Of a stretch of 64,000 bases of DNA, positions 52,018-62,296 are shown piece by piece. Origin of the DNA: Lewinellaceae bacterium (lineage in GTDB: Bacteria > Bacteroidota > Bacteroidia > Chitinophagales > Saprospiraceae); assembly GCA_016710765.1 (NCBI GenBank), contig JADJUJ010000006.1, positions 371,347 through 435,346 on the forward strand. The letters run 5' to 3'. Position 1 is the stretch's first letter. Each line of letters opens with the position of its first letter. Both the position numbers and the translations under genes were made by a program. A model generated the notes under the pieces. That model had not been told where the DNA came from. It worked only from the letters and a program-made list of their open reading frames with translations, and ran no database searches.

Positions 52018-53532
52018 ATGAAGCAAATTACACTACTCTTTGGCTGCTTACTGCTGGCTGCCACGGGCTTTGCCCAACTTCCCAACGGTGCTAATGCGCC
52101 GAATTTCAAAGCCCGCGACATCAATGGCCGCGAGTGGAACCTGTACGATGTGCTGGAATCCGGCCGTCCGGTTGTGATGGACGTTTCCGCCACCTGGTGC
52201 GGCCCCTGCTGGTCGTACCACAACAGCCATGCCCTCGAAACCCTTTACGAAACCCATGGCCCGGCTGGAGACGGCCAGGTAATGGTATTTTTCATTGAAG
52301 GAGATGCCGCCACCAATACAGCCTGCTTGTATGGCCCTTCTGGTTGCAACAATTCTACACAGGGCAACTGGGTTGCGAATACCCCTTATCCCATTATTGA
52401 CAATTCAGGTATCGGCAATTCCTATGCTGTTTCGTACTTTCCTACGGTTTATTTGATCTGTCCAGACAAAACGGTAAATGAAGTTGGTCAGGTAAATGCC
52501 ACGGCGTTGTGGAATGCAGCAGCACCTTGTGTTGGCAATATTCCCCAGCATTATGCCACGATGAACAGCCTTCGCTCCGGTACGCTGTCGCATCAGCTCT
52601 GTGGCGCACAGTCAGGCAGCCCCGAAATCAGCATGACCAACCTGGGCTCCGATCCGCTGACAGATGCTGTTGTTGATCTCAAATGGAATGGTACCACCAT
52701 CCAAACCAAGACCTATACGGGCAATACGCTTCCATTGGACATCGCAACGCTAAGTTTTGATCAAATTGAGGTGAGCGGCCCCGGTACACTCACGGCTGAA
52801 ATTGTTTCCCTTAACGGTGGTAACCCAAATGCACAATTGGCCACTGCTTCTGTCGCTTTTGAAGATGCTCCAGCCACATTTGCCACTGAACAGATTCAAC
52901 TCCGCGTGCGTACTGATGCCGGCGGTAATGATATTTACTGGGAAATGTACGATGAGGCTGGCAATGTTATCGACCATGGTGGCAATGAGGCTGTTGGCCC
53001 GAACGGCGGTGGTTTGTATCCCACGGGATCTCCCAGCGACCCAACTGCCTACGGCAACAATGTTCTGATACGCGATACCCTCACGGTACCTGCCTCCGGT
53101 TGTTTTACCCTTCGCGTTTTTGATGGCGCGGGCAATGGCATCGGATTCCCAGGATATGTGCGCATGTATCCCCTTGGCAGCAACACCCAGTTTTTCAACA
53201 GTCCTGTGATTTATGGTGCGGATTTCAGTACAACCCAAGCCAAAATTACTACTGGTGTTAAAGAAAATTCCGATGTTGAATTGACGGAACTGTATCCCAA
53301 CCCGGCCAACAATGTTCTAACACTGGAGATGAATTTGCTCCGCCCGGCTTCCGTGCAGTTGTCGGTGTTGAATACGGTAGGCCAAACGGTTTACAGCGAA
53401 GCCTCCAGGAACATGCCGCAAGGCGAGCAGCAATACAACCTTTCGGTTGCGCAGTTGTCTCCTGGCATATACTTCCTTCACATTGACTCTGACCATGGCT
53501 CCTCCGTGCAGCGTTTTGTTGTAGCGCGATAG
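52018..53532 (+). CDS. Secreted thioredoxin-fold protein with T9SS sorting domain
   Basis: 504 residues, signal peptide ending 'ATGFAQ'. A TlpA/AhpC-type thioredoxin domain (about 25-165) has the active-site pair in 'SATWCGPCWSYHNSHA'. A beta-sandwich region follows (about 190-415, 'ETVSLNGG'-like, 'YWEMYDEAGNVIDHGGNEAV'). The last 75 residues form a T9SS type A sorting domain ('LYPNPANNVLTLEMNL' to 'SVQRFVVAR'). Export of a redox-active domain through T9SS suggests it acts on the cell surface or in the medium. Single gene with its own terminator. Confidence 0.85.
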   Translation: MKQITLLFGCLLLAATGFAQLPNGANAPNFKARDINGREWNLYDVLESGRPVVMDVSATWCGPCWSYHNSHALETLYETHGPAGDGQVMVFFIEGDAATNTACLYGPSGCNNSTQGNWVANTPYPIIDNSGIGNSYAVSYFPTVYLICPDKTVNEVGQVNATALWNAAAPCVGNIPQHYATMNSLRSGTLSHQLCGAQSGSPEISMTNLGSDPLTDAVVDLKWNGTTIQTKTYTGNTLPLDIATLSFDQIEVSGPGTLTAEIVSLNGGNPNAQLATASVAFEDAPATFATEQIQLRVRTDAGGNDIYWEMYDEAGNVIDHGGNEAVGPNGGGLYPTGSPSDPTAYGNNVLIRDTLTVPASGCFTLRVFDGAGNGIGFPGYVRMYPLGSNTQFFNSPVIYGADFSTTQAKITTGVKENSDVELTELYPNPANNVLTLEMNLLRPASVQLSVLNTVGQTVYSEASRNMPQGEQQYNLSVAQLSPGIYFLHIDSDHGSSVQRFVVAR

Positions 53533-53550
53533 GTATTTACGCATTGCATT

Positions 53551-53588
53551 TGGCCTTCCAGCCTGTTTTTCGACAGGCTGGAAGGCCA
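53551..53588 (+). terminator. Terminator of the secreted thioredoxin gene
   Basis: A 16-bp perfect stem (TGGCCTTCCAGCCTGT at 53551-53566 with its complement at 53573-53588) encloses a six-base loop, 18 bases after the stop. T-rich sequence is modest. Confidence 0.8.
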
Positions 53589-53612
53589 TTTACTTGCCGG
53601 AAGTTCAGTGAT

Positions 53613-53640
53613 TTTTAATTCAATTTTAATTGAATCTTAA
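53613..53640 (+). promoter_or_regulatory. Tandem 11-bp repeats upstream of the OmpR-type regulator
   Basis: TTTTAATTCAA (53613-53623) is followed directly by TTTTAATTGAA (53624-53634) and then TCTTAAGAGG. An 11-base period, about one helical turn, is typical of tandem binding sites for OmpR/PhoB-family dimers. The second unit also makes a perfect 8-2-8 palindrome with the first (ATTCAATTTTAATTGAAT). It lies about 55 bases before the regulator's start. Confidence 0.5.
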
Positions 53641-53693
53641 GAGGCTAGATCGTTTTATCCCACACCTTTGTCGCGTATTTGAAAAAAGTAAAC

Positions 53694-54404
53694 ATGGAAA
53701 ACAGCCTGCGTGCCGCTACAGAGAATATTCACATCCTTTTTGTTGAAGATGAGCCTAAATTTGGCACTAATATTCACAAGGAACTTTCCGAAAAAGGATA
53801 TCACGTAGATTGGGCCTATGATGGCCGTATTGGCGAAAGTATGTTTCGCAGCAAGCAGTACGATTTAATCTTGCTCGACCTTAACCTGCCTTACATCAAT
53901 GGACTCGACCTGTGCCGGCGCATTCGGGAGTCGAACAAAGAAGTGCCGGTGCTGATCCTGACCGCATTAGGCGAACTGGATGATAAAATGGAGGCCTTTG
54001 CCGCGGGCGCCGACGATTTCTTGGTAAAGCCAGTGCACATGAAGGAACTATTGGCCCGACTGCAGGTGTTTCAAAAACGGCATCAGATCAACCAACGCTT
54101 TGACGAAAAAATCAGGGTGGGCGATCTGGAAATGGATTACAGTACCAAAAGTGTATCCAGGCAAGGGAAAGATATTTCGCTTACTGCCAAAGAATTTGCC
54201 CTGCTCAGTCTGTTGATGAATTCAGTTGGCAAAGTAGTCTCCAAAATGGAAATTGCAGAAAAAGTGTGGGGAACTGATTTGGATACAGGAACCAATACCA
54301 TTGAGGTTTACATTAGTTTTCTGCGCAACAAGATAGACAAACCCTTTGACGTTAAAATGATTCAAACAAAGGCAGGGTTTGGATATTTAATAAAACCCGC
54401 CTAA
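53694..54404 (+). CDS. OmpR/PhoB-type response regulator
   Basis: 236 residues from ATG 53694 (a TTG start five codons earlier is possible). Receiver domain with 'LFVEDEPKFG', phospho-acceptor Asp in 'LILLDLNLPYING' and Lys in 'FLVKPV'. The winged-helix effector has 'LTAKEFALLSLLMNSVGKVV' and 'NTIEVYISFLRNKID'. The stop overlaps the kinase start (TAATG at 54402-54406). Tandem 11-bp repeats upstream suggest autoregulation. Confidence 0.92.
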   Translation: MENSLRAATENIHILFVEDEPKFGTNIHKELSEKGYHVDWAYDGRIGESMFRSKQYDLILLDLNLPYINGLDLCRRIRESNKEVPVLILTALGELDDKMEAFAAGADDFLVKPVHMKELLARLQVFQKRHQINQRFDEKIRVGDLEMDYSTKSVSRQGKDISLTAKEFALLSLLMNSVGKVVSKMEIAEKVWGTDLDTGTNTIEVYISFLRNKIDKPFDVKMIQTKAGFGYLIKPA

Positions 54405-55790
54405 TGAGTCTGCGGCTTCGCCTTGCCCTTTGGTTTTCTATTTTTGTACAGATCCTGCTTTCCATCGTTTTCGTAATTATTTACCTTCAGTCGGCGGAAT
54501 TCAGACAGGACGAGTTTTATGAACGCCTTCAACAAAAGGCGTTGACTACGCAACGGCTGCTTCTGGATGTACAGGGCGTAGACTCTGCCTTGTTGCGGAT
54601 CATTGATCGCAACACCTTTACGACGCTTCCCAAGGAAAATGTTCAGGTTTTTTTAGACAACGATCAACTGGTTTACAGCAGTGAGGACGATCCTCAAATG
54701 AATACAGTTGATACCCTTTTTTTAGCAGCGGTTAGAAGCAATAAAGATCTTCAGTTTACCGATCCGAGCACGAAAAAACAGAGTATTGGGTTGCTGGTGG
54801 AAAACGAAAGGGTGAAAAGCGTGGTCATTGCATCTGCCTATGATTTGTATGGGTATCGCAAACTAAGCAATTTACGCTATGTCCTTATCGGTACCTGGAT
54901 GCTTAGCTTCTTTTTGAGCGTACTGCTGGCATATCTCTATGTCAAAGAAATCGTTGGTCGCCCGCTTTCTGCACTGACAGTTCAGGTGGCATCTATTGGG
55001 GAAGAAGACTTGTCGAGCCGTATCATGGTCCCCGAAAACCAGGATGAACTAACCCTGCTGGCTGAAAATTTTAATGCGCTGTTGGAACGTGTGGAAAAGG
55101 CTTTTGAGGCCCAGCGCAATTTTTTACAATACGCCTCTCATGAATTGCGCACGCCACTGGCCAATATGCTTTCTGAAACAGACAATGCATTGTCCAAAGA
55201 GCGGGATGCTGCCACCTATCAGCAAGCACTGCTCTCTTTGCGGGAGGAGCAAACACGACTGGCGGAGTTGATGAACTCTTTGTTGATGCTGACGCGCTCG
55301 GAGGATAAAAATATGGGGCAGAGAGAATCGGCCACCCGAATCGATGAAGTGTTGTTTTATACCATTGAGGAAGTGAAAACCGCTTTTCCGGAATACAACA
55401 TTACCCTTGATTTTGTACATATCCCGGACAACGAGTCGGACTTGGCCATTCAGGCCGTAGAGCCACTGCTTCGCTCCGCTTTTCGCAACCTGTTGGAAAA
55501 CGGGTGCCGGTACGCCTCAGACAATACGGTTAAAATACTGATTGAGTCTACGAAGAAATCGCTCCTCGTCCAGTTTGTCAATAAAGGCGCAGTGCTCAGT
55601 GAGCAGGAAGCCCGGGTACTTTTTACCCCGTTTTTCAGGGGCGGGAATACGACCGGGAAAAAGGGGTTTGGGCTTGGCCTTGTCATTGCCCGCCGTATCC
55701 TGTCCATGCACAGTGCCAGCCTTTGAGTACCACGCAGAAGGTGCGGATACCAATATCTTTACGGTAGAAATCCTTCATGCAAAAAAATAG
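54404..55790 (+). CDS. Sensor histidine kinase, HAMP type (one frameshift near the end)
   Basis: 461 residues when one surplus T in the run at 55722-55724 is removed; the tail then reads 'SMHSASLEYHAEGADTNIFT' to 'EILHAKK'. Two membrane helices (about 8-28 and 165-185) flank a periplasmic sensor of about 130 residues. A HAMP region, the H-box 'YASHELRTPLANML', the N-box 'LRSAFRNLLENGCRYA' and the glycine box 'KGFGLGLVIARRIL' follow. Without the correction the protein would only lose its last strand. Partner of the OmpR-type regulator with overlapping stop and start. Signal unknown. Confidence 0.88.
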
Positions 55791-55819
55791 CGCTTCAAAG
55801 GGAAGCCCCTTGAAGCGCT
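55789..55819 (+). terminator. Terminator of the OmpR/kinase pair
   Basis: AGCGCTTCAA at 55789-55798 pairs with TTGAAGCGCT at 55810-55819, extendable through GGG/CCC pairs in the middle. It begins inside the corrected stop codon of the kinase. Confidence 0.7.
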
Positions 55820-56108
55820 GCGGTAAAAATACTTAGCTGGACTTTAGGCATTGGGTGTTGGTCGTTGGCTTCGATCTCGATTTAAAATACTGCACCAGAT
55901 TAAAATATTGAGTATGTTCATTTAACTGTGCACTCTCCAAATAATTAGACTTAAATTTTGAACGCACTATTTAAAACAGCATGTGCATTATTTATCAACG
56001 AATAGATCGTGAAGAATTAATTCATTGAAAATCAAATAGTTAATCCTTCGGAGCAAAGCCAAAGACTAAAGACCAATGCCTAAAACCCATCTTACAGATT
56101 AGGGGTGT
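55820..56108. repeat. Intergenic segment bounded by inverted repeats
   Basis: Left end TTTAGGCATTGGGTGTTGGT (55843-55862) and right end ACCAATGCCTAAAACCC (56072-56088) are imperfect inverted copies, like the segment at 6220-6369. Inside, 55915-55930 repeats 16 bases of the left end of the 28779-28975 element. No gene is visible. Confidence 0.5.
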
Positions 56109-57443
56109 TTAGCGCTTGGTTTTTACCGTTTCCAGCACATATTTGCCAATCTCACGGCCATTCAGGCGTCCGCCTTCGTTGCCAATACGGTAGTGAATGC
56201 CACCCCAAAGCCGGCTCATGGCAGCCTGATCGGATGCTTCGTAGAAAGACTTGAACGATTGAGCCGGCAGATTGAATTCCATCTCAGTGCTATCCGTAAA
56301 CGCAAAGGGCTCTCCCAGGCGATTGGTTAAAATGGTTGCAGCAGCAGCAGAAACGGTAGCATGCCCGCTGGTGTGCTCTGGGAACGGAGGTGTTTCGATA
56401 AAGGGATGGAATTCAGGGTCGATGTATCGGTTGATGTAGGTTTCAGGGCGAACAAGGTTGCCATCGAATTTGCAAGTCCAGCAACTGATGAATGCATCGG
56501 CCAGGGACAAAGAAACCATGGTATAATGTTCCATAGATTCCATCATGGGTACCTTGGCTATCCTACAGGCTTCTGCACAGATGTTCATCCAGTGGCCACC
56601 GGGGCTGATTTTTTTGGTCGACAACATCAGGTGACCGCTAACCTGAACCTCAAAAGGGTTGCAATCCCAGTACAGTGCAGCAGCCTTTTCCTTCTCGCCA
56701 ATGGATTTACTGACGTTGTAAACATCCATCACAGCCGCGTAAAAATCACTGTTTTTGTCCAGGCTAAAGGGTACATGAGGAATGGGCTTAAACTGCCGGG
56801 CTGAATCCATTACCCAGGGCCGGATATCCATCCAATGTGGTTCCAGTGCATCAGCGTATTGGGGTGGGGTAGGGACCCAACGGGAAGGATCCTTCAAGTC
56901 TATTGTATACTTTGGAGCACTTCTGGTTTCGGCGTAATGGTCGCTTTTCGACCACTGAATGATATGGTCAGCAATGGCATCGCCAAAAGCCACCGAGCGG
57001 TCGTATACCGCTTGTGGCATGTTCATGGCTTCAAACTCCTGTTCAATGGTGCCTTGCAGGTCGTCCATGCTGGACTCAGAAAAAATCAGGTGCTTGCCTA
57101 CTTTCATCAGCGCGTGAATGGACGCAAGCGGAAAGCAATATTCTTTCCCGGCTTCCGGTTGTGGGCAAGTGGTCAGGCCGTTCAGCTGCCCGGCAAGGCT
57201 TTGGTATTCAGGGTGATCCGGGATCAGTGCTTCATAGCCAGCAACAGAGGCGTAGGCATAAATGCGACTGGCCACGGGTGGTGAAAAGATATCATGGCGC
57301 ATGATATCGGTAATGCGGCGGATACCACGGTGAATTAATTCTGCGTCATTCGCCTTCGTTTTGTAGGCATCAGAGGAGCAGGATGGCAACCACAAGATGG
57401 GTATTGCCATCAACAGGGCAAAGGTGACTATTGCTTTTTTCAT
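56109..57443 (-). CDS. Vanadium-haloperoxidase/PAP2-like lipoprotein
   Basis: 444 residues with a lipoprotein signal ending 'LWLPSC'. An all-helical body resembles vanadium-dependent haloperoxidases. The PAP2-type residues near the C-terminus are present: 'PFPEHTSGHATVSAA' (the SGH block) and 'SRLWGGIHYRIGNEGG' (Arg and His of the last block). Related proteins bind vanadate or act as acid phosphatases, and which applies cannot be told from sequence. It is divergent from the xylose operon. Single gene. Confidence 0.85.
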   Translation of the reverse strand: MKKAIVTFALLMAIPILWLPSCSSDAYKTKANDAELIHRGIRRITDIMRHDIFSPPVASRIYAYASVAGYEALIPDHPEYQSLAGQLNGLTTCPQPEAGKEYCFPLASIHALMKVGKHLIFSESSMDDLQGTIEQEFEAMNMPQAVYDRSVAFGDAIADHIIQWSKSDHYAETRSAPKYTIDLKDPSRWVPTPPQYADALEPHWMDIRPWVMDSARQFKPIPHVPFSLDKNSDFYAAVMDVYNVSKSIGEKEKAAALYWDCNPFEVQVSGHLMLSTKKISPGGHWMNICAEACRIAKVPMMESMEHYTMVSLSLADAFISCWTCKFDGNLVRPETYINRYIDPEFHPFIETPPFPEHTSGHATVSAAAATILTNRLGEPFAFTDSTEMEFNLPAQSFKSFYEASDQAAMSRLWGGIHYRIGNEGGRLNGREIGKYVLETVKTKR

Positions 57444-57706
57444 AAAAATAAGGACATTGTTTAGGAAGTGGGCCGATGGTTATCCAAACAGCGTTATCCA
57501 GAACAGACAGTGGGTAGGGACGCAAAGCTCGGAAAGTTTCGCTAATTGTACAATGTTTGACGCAATTTTAAGGAGATTCTAAAAACTAGAGCTTCTGAAC
57601 GGAAATTGATCTTTTTGTATCTTGGCATGCCCTTCACACTGTAGCTGCGTGACAAAGAGGTGCTAATAACGTCAAACCCGCCGTTTACCTAAACCGCCGA
57701 TCTTTT

Positions 57707-59198
57707 ATGTTTCTGCTTGGATTGGATATTGGCAGTTCCTCCATCAAGGCTTCTCTTGTTGATGCTGAGACCCGAACTGCCCTGAAAACAGTACAATTTC
57801 CTGAAAAGGAGATGCCAATACTATCGCCCAAGGCGGGTTGGGCTGAACAGGATCCGGATGTTTGGTGGGAAAATTGTTGCCTTGCCATAAGGCATTTGCT
57901 GGAACAAACTGGTGTAGCGTCCGATCAAATCAGGGGAATAGGTATTGCTTATCAAATGCATGGCCTGGTATTGTTGGATGCCGAAAGCAAGGTGCTTCGG
58001 CCAAGCATAATTTGGTGCGACAGCCGCTGTGGAAATCGGCCACCGCGCTTTTCAGGAAATTGGAGCAACATACTGTCTGGAGCATTACCTGAATGCTCCG
58101 GGCAATTTTACAGCATCTAAACTAAAATGGGTTCGCGACCACGAGCCTGAGGTATTCCGCAGCATTCGTACCGTTATGTTGCCCGGCGATTACATCGCAT
58201 TCAAACTTACGGGGGAAGTAACAACCACAGTTTCCGGACTTTCAGAAGGCATTTTCTGGGATTTTAAGTCCAACGAGCTGGCAGACCGATTGCTCGATTA
58301 TTACGGCATTGATCCCTCCTTATTGCCCCGCATTGTAGAGACCTTTAGTATTCAGGGGGGCGGTTCATCAGGCAGCGGCGAAGGCTACCGGGCTTGCGCA
58401 GGAACGCCGCTGGCATATCGTGCTGGCGACCAGCCCAACAATGCCCTTGCGCTCAATGTCCTGGAGCCAGGCGAGGTAGCCGCTACCGGTGGCACCTCCG
58501 GGGTAGTGTATGGTGTCGTGGATCAGTTAACGGCGGATGCGCAACAGCGGGTAAACAGTTTTGCACATGTTAATCACCGCCGGGAGCAGCCCAGTATTGG
58601 CGTACTGCTTTGCATCAATGGGGCGGGCATTCAATACCGCTGGATGCGGCAGCAAATAGCAGGAGAAGGCGTAGGGTACCATGCAATGGAACAAATGATT
58701 AAAGAAATTCCGGTGGGTGCAGAAGGGCTTCGGATGCTGCCATTTGGCAATGGTGCGGAAAGAATGCTGGGGAACCGGGATTTGGGTTCGCATTTGCTGG
58801 GGTTGCAGTTGAACTGGCATTCCAGGGCGCATCTTTTTCGGGCAGGATTGGAAGGGATCGCATTTTCCTTTGTGTATGGCGCCAATATGCTGAAGAATAT
58901 GGGGCTAAAGGTCGATGTCATGCGCGTCGGCAATGATAACTTATTCCAATCGGCCGTTTTTTCCAATACCATTGCCCATACCCTCGGTTGCCGCATTGAG
59001 GTGCTTCAAACCACCGGAGCCATTGGAGCAGCCATTGCCTCGGGTTTTTCCATTGGGATATATCCTACGTTGAGCGAGGGCCTGAGTGGCTTGCAGTTGG
59101 AAAAAACCTACGCCCCTGAGGGTGATGCCGGCGCCTACCAATCAGCTTATGACCAATGGGAAACCAGCTTAGAACTTATTTTACATCAAAAAGAATAG
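57707..59198 (+). CDS. xylB: Xylulokinase (FGGY family; one frameshift)
   Basis: About 497 residues after correcting a shift near 58021-58032. The frame moves by a lost dinucleotide (CGCGCT to CGCT) or one extra base, and the corrected junction reads approximately 'WCDSRAVEIGHRAFQEIGA'. The FGGY N-terminus 'LGLDIGSSSIKASLVD', 'GWAEQDPDVWW', the substrate region 'IAYQMHGLVLLD' and the C-terminal 'GTSGVVYGVV' and 'TGAIGAAIASGFS' ATP-site motifs are visible. It phosphorylates D-xylulose made by the isomerase encoded 8 bases downstream. This is the one break not clearly at a single-base run. Confidence 0.85.
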
Positions 59199-59205
59199 CA
59201 GTCCT

Positions 59206-60561
59206 ATGGCTTCAACAACAGAAAACACCCCGATAACCGTTTGCCGTGGAGCAAAAGAGTATTTCCCGGGTATTGGAAAAATACCATTTGAAGGTCCGGG
59301 TTCCGATAACCCGCTGGCCTTCCGATTTTACGATGAAAACAGGATGGTTGGCGATAAAACCATGCGGGAACATTTCGTTTTGCCGTGGCGTATTGGCATA
59401 CCTTCTGTGGTACAGGAGGTGACCCTTTTGGCGCACCAACAAAGGCTTTTCCCTGGCTGTCGGCCACGGACCCTTTGCAACAGGCAAAGGATAAAATGGA
59501 TGCAGCGTTCGAATTTATCAGTAAAATGGGTATTCCGTTTTACTGCTTTCACGATTACGATCTGGTTGCCGAGGCCGATTCACTGGCAGCAAGTGAACGC
59601 CGGTTGATGGCCATCACGGAATACGCCCGAGCAAAGCAGTACGACTCCGGGGTGCAATTGCTCTGGGGAACCGCCAACCTTTTTTCTCACCCCCGCTACA
59701 TGAATGGTGCAGCCACCAACCCCGACTTTCAGGTGGTAGCCTATGCTGGCGCCCAGGTGAAGCATGCCCTCGATGCCACCATAGCCCTCGGTGGCGCGGG
59801 TTATGTGTTCTGGGGTGGGCGAGAGGGCTACCTTTCTTTGTTGAACACCGACATGAGGCGGGAACTCGATCACCTGGCGCGTTTCCTGCACATGGCCAAG
59901 GATTATGCCCGCCAGCAAGGCTTCAAGGGAACCTTTTTCATCGAGCCCAAGCCTATGGAGCCCTCCAAACACCGGTACGATTTTGATGCGGCTACCTGCA
60001 TCGGGTTCCTGAAAGCATACGATTTGGCCGACGATTTTAAATTGAACATCGAAGTCAACCACGCCACCCTGGCCCTGCATACCTTCCAGCACGAGCTCCA
60101 GGTGGCGGCCAATGCAGGCATGCTGGGTTCCATGGATGCTAACCGTGGCGACTACCAAAATGGCTGGGACACCGACCAGTTTCCCCAACAATGTGTATGA
60201 ACTCACCGAGGCCATGCTGATATTGCTTCAGGAAGGTGGTTTGCAGGGTGGGGGTATCAATTTTGATGCTAAAACGCGCCGGAATTCCACTGATTTGGAA
60301 GATATATTCTATGCGCACATCGGTGGGATGGATGCCTTTGCACGGGCTTTGCTCGCGGCGGATGCCATTTTAAGCAACAGTAATTACTTGTCGTTGCGCA
60401 CAGCGCGGTACGCCTCCTTCGATGCAGGAGACGGTTTGGACTATGCATCGGGAAAATTGGATTTGGCTGCGCTGGCCAATTTGGCTTCCAGCATTGGTGA
60501 ACCGCAGCAACGGAGTGGAAAACAGGAGTTGTTTGAAAATATTGTGAATCGGTATGTGTAA
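59206..60561 (+). CDS. xylA: Xylose isomerase (two frameshifts)
   Basis: 451 residues, the normal size, after two cancelling corrections: a T missing at 59373-59375 ('REHFRFAVAYWHTFCGTGGD') and a C too many in 60183-60186 ('TDQFPNNVYELTEAM'). The catalytic His is in 'YCFHDYDLV', and the metal ligands are in 'FIEPKPMEPSKHRYDFD', 'NIEVNHATLALHTFQHEL' and 'LGSMDANRGDYQNGWDTDQF'. It converts D-xylose to D-xylulose. Lies directly after the xylulokinase gene. Both halves are highly conserved across the breaks, which argues against decay. Confidence 0.92.
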
Positions 60562-60724
60562 GCCAACTTTAATTGGTACATAGCCGTGAGGCTGGCGTTT
60601 TATCGGCGCAAATCACCCTGTTTCTTGTGTTTTTATGGCAATATTTTGCTTGATTACGGAATATCTCATTATGTTGCGCCAACAACAATACGGTCCGTGT
60701 TAAGGGATTTAAAAACAGGTTTAA

Positions 60725-62260
60725 ATGCACAAAAAAAACAGTACCCTGCTAATCGCACTGGTGGTATCACTGGGTGGATTTTTGTTTGGATTTGATGCTT
60801 CCGTAATCTCTGGCGTTACCCGTTTTATCAAGCCACAGTTTGCTCTTAACGACATTCAGTTGGGGTGGGTGGTAAGTTCTCCGAGTTTCTCAGCAATGTT
60901 TGCGATGCTGGTTGCCGGTAGCATCAGTGATCGTTTTGGGAGGAAAAAAATCCTGATTGGGGTGGCATTATTGTATGCAATGTCTGCCTTTTGGTCTGCT
61001 TATGCGTATGGATACGCCGATCTGGTGATTGCCAGGATGCTTGGAGGCGCTGCTTTCGGTGCGGCATTGGTGTTAGCACCCGCTTATATTGCCGAAATTT
61101 CGCCAGCAGCCATCAGAGGCAAAATGGTATCGGTGCAACAACTCAACATTGTATTGGGATTTTCAGCGGCTTATTTTTCAAATTATTTTCTTCAAAATCA
61201 ATTGGGGAATGGGGCGCTCACCAATGAAAATGTTTGGCGCTGGATGTTTGGTATCGAATTTTTTCCAGCCATCCTGTATTTTATTTTGATGTTTTGGGTG
61301 CCGGAAAGTCCGCGGTGGTTGTTTGCACATGGGAAGCGAACAGAGGCCATCGCCGTGTTAAAAACACTGCATGGAGACAACGCGGCTGTTGAGGAAGCCC
61401 GCGAAATTGAAAAGAATCTGGAGGAGCATCCCAATACCGGAAGAACACCCATCAAAGCATTGTTCCATAAAAAACTGCGCTTTGTACTTATGGTTGGACT
61501 GGTGGTGGGTGTTTTACAGCAAATCACAGGCGTGAATGCCATATATTTTTATGCTACAGCCATTTTCGAACAATCTGGAATAGGAAGCAATGCTGCTTTC
61601 GCACAAGCTGTTTGGGTGGGCATCATCAATGTGGTGTTTACACTGGTTGCCATGGCCCTGATCGATCAAATGGGCCGTAAGCCGCTGTTGCTGATAGGAA
61701 TTGCCGGGATTGCAATTTGCACTGCTATTACTGCCTGGGGATTTCATCAGGCGGTATACAGGCTGCCTGCTGAAAAGATAACTGCGTTGGAGGGTGTCGA
61801 CCAGGAAAAGTTGCGCTCGGTAGCCGGTATCACCTACCACAAGGATCTGGAATTTAAGAATGCCCTGAAAGTAACCCTTGGCGAACAGGAGTATGCAAAA
61901 TACGAAGGAGACCTGATCAAGGCTTCCATTCAAATGAATCCTATTCTAATTTTGGTTGGAATACTCGGGTTTGTAGCCTTTTTTGCCATTTCGCTGGGAC
62001 CAGTCATGTGGGTTATGCTCTCAGAATTGTTCCCCAATCGAATTCGCGGACTGGCGATCAGTGCCATCGGGTTCATCAATTCATTTGTCAGTTGGTTGGT
62101 ACAGTTTGTTTTTCCCTGGGAGTTGTCCAGTTTTGGCAACGCATTTACCTACCTTGTTTACAGCGGGTTTGCAACACTTGGCTTTTTCATCCTGTTGCGC
62201 ATCCTGCCAGAAACCAAGGGCAAGTCGCTGGAAGAAATAGAATATGAGCTGGTGAAATAA
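60725..62260 (+). CDS. Sugar-porter MFS transporter, probable xylose symporter
   Basis: 511 residues with 12 predicted helices. Sugar-porter signatures are present: 'GFDASVISGV', 'SDRFGRKKILIG', 'PESPRWLF', 'QQITGVNAIYFYA', 'DQMGRKPLLLIG' and the terminal 'PETKGKSLEEIE'. A loop of about 60 residues between helices 8 and 9 ('LEGVDQEKLRSVAGITYHKD') is longer than in E. coli XylE. The gene follows the isomerase by 163 bases, and the context makes xylose the likely substrate, though glucose or arabinose cannot be excluded. Confidence 0.85.
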   Translation: MHKKNSTLLIALVVSLGGFLFGFDASVISGVTRFIKPQFALNDIQLGWVVSSPSFSAMFAMLVAGSISDRFGRKKILIGVALLYAMSAFWSAYAYGYADLVIARMLGGAAFGAALVLAPAYIAEISPAAIRGKMVSVQQLNIVLGFSAAYFSNYFLQNQLGNGALTNENVWRWMFGIEFFPAILYFILMFWVPESPRWLFAHGKRTEAIAVLKTLHGDNAAVEEAREIEKNLEEHPNTGRTPIKALFHKKLRFVLMVGLVVGVLQQITGVNAIYFYATAIFEQSGIGSNAAFAQAVWVGIINVVFTLVAMALIDQMGRKPLLLIGIAGIAICTAITAWGFHQAVYRLPAEKITALEGVDQEKLRSVAGITYHKDLEFKNALKVTLGEQEYAKYEGDLIKASIQMNPILILVGILGFVAFFAISLGPVMWVMLSELFPNRIRGLAISAIGFINSFVSWLVQFVFPWELSSFGNAFTYLVYSGFATLGFFILLRILPETKGKSLEEIEYELVK

Positions 62261-62296
62261 TCAGAAGGAAATTCCAATTTAAAAGAGCCGCTGGGT

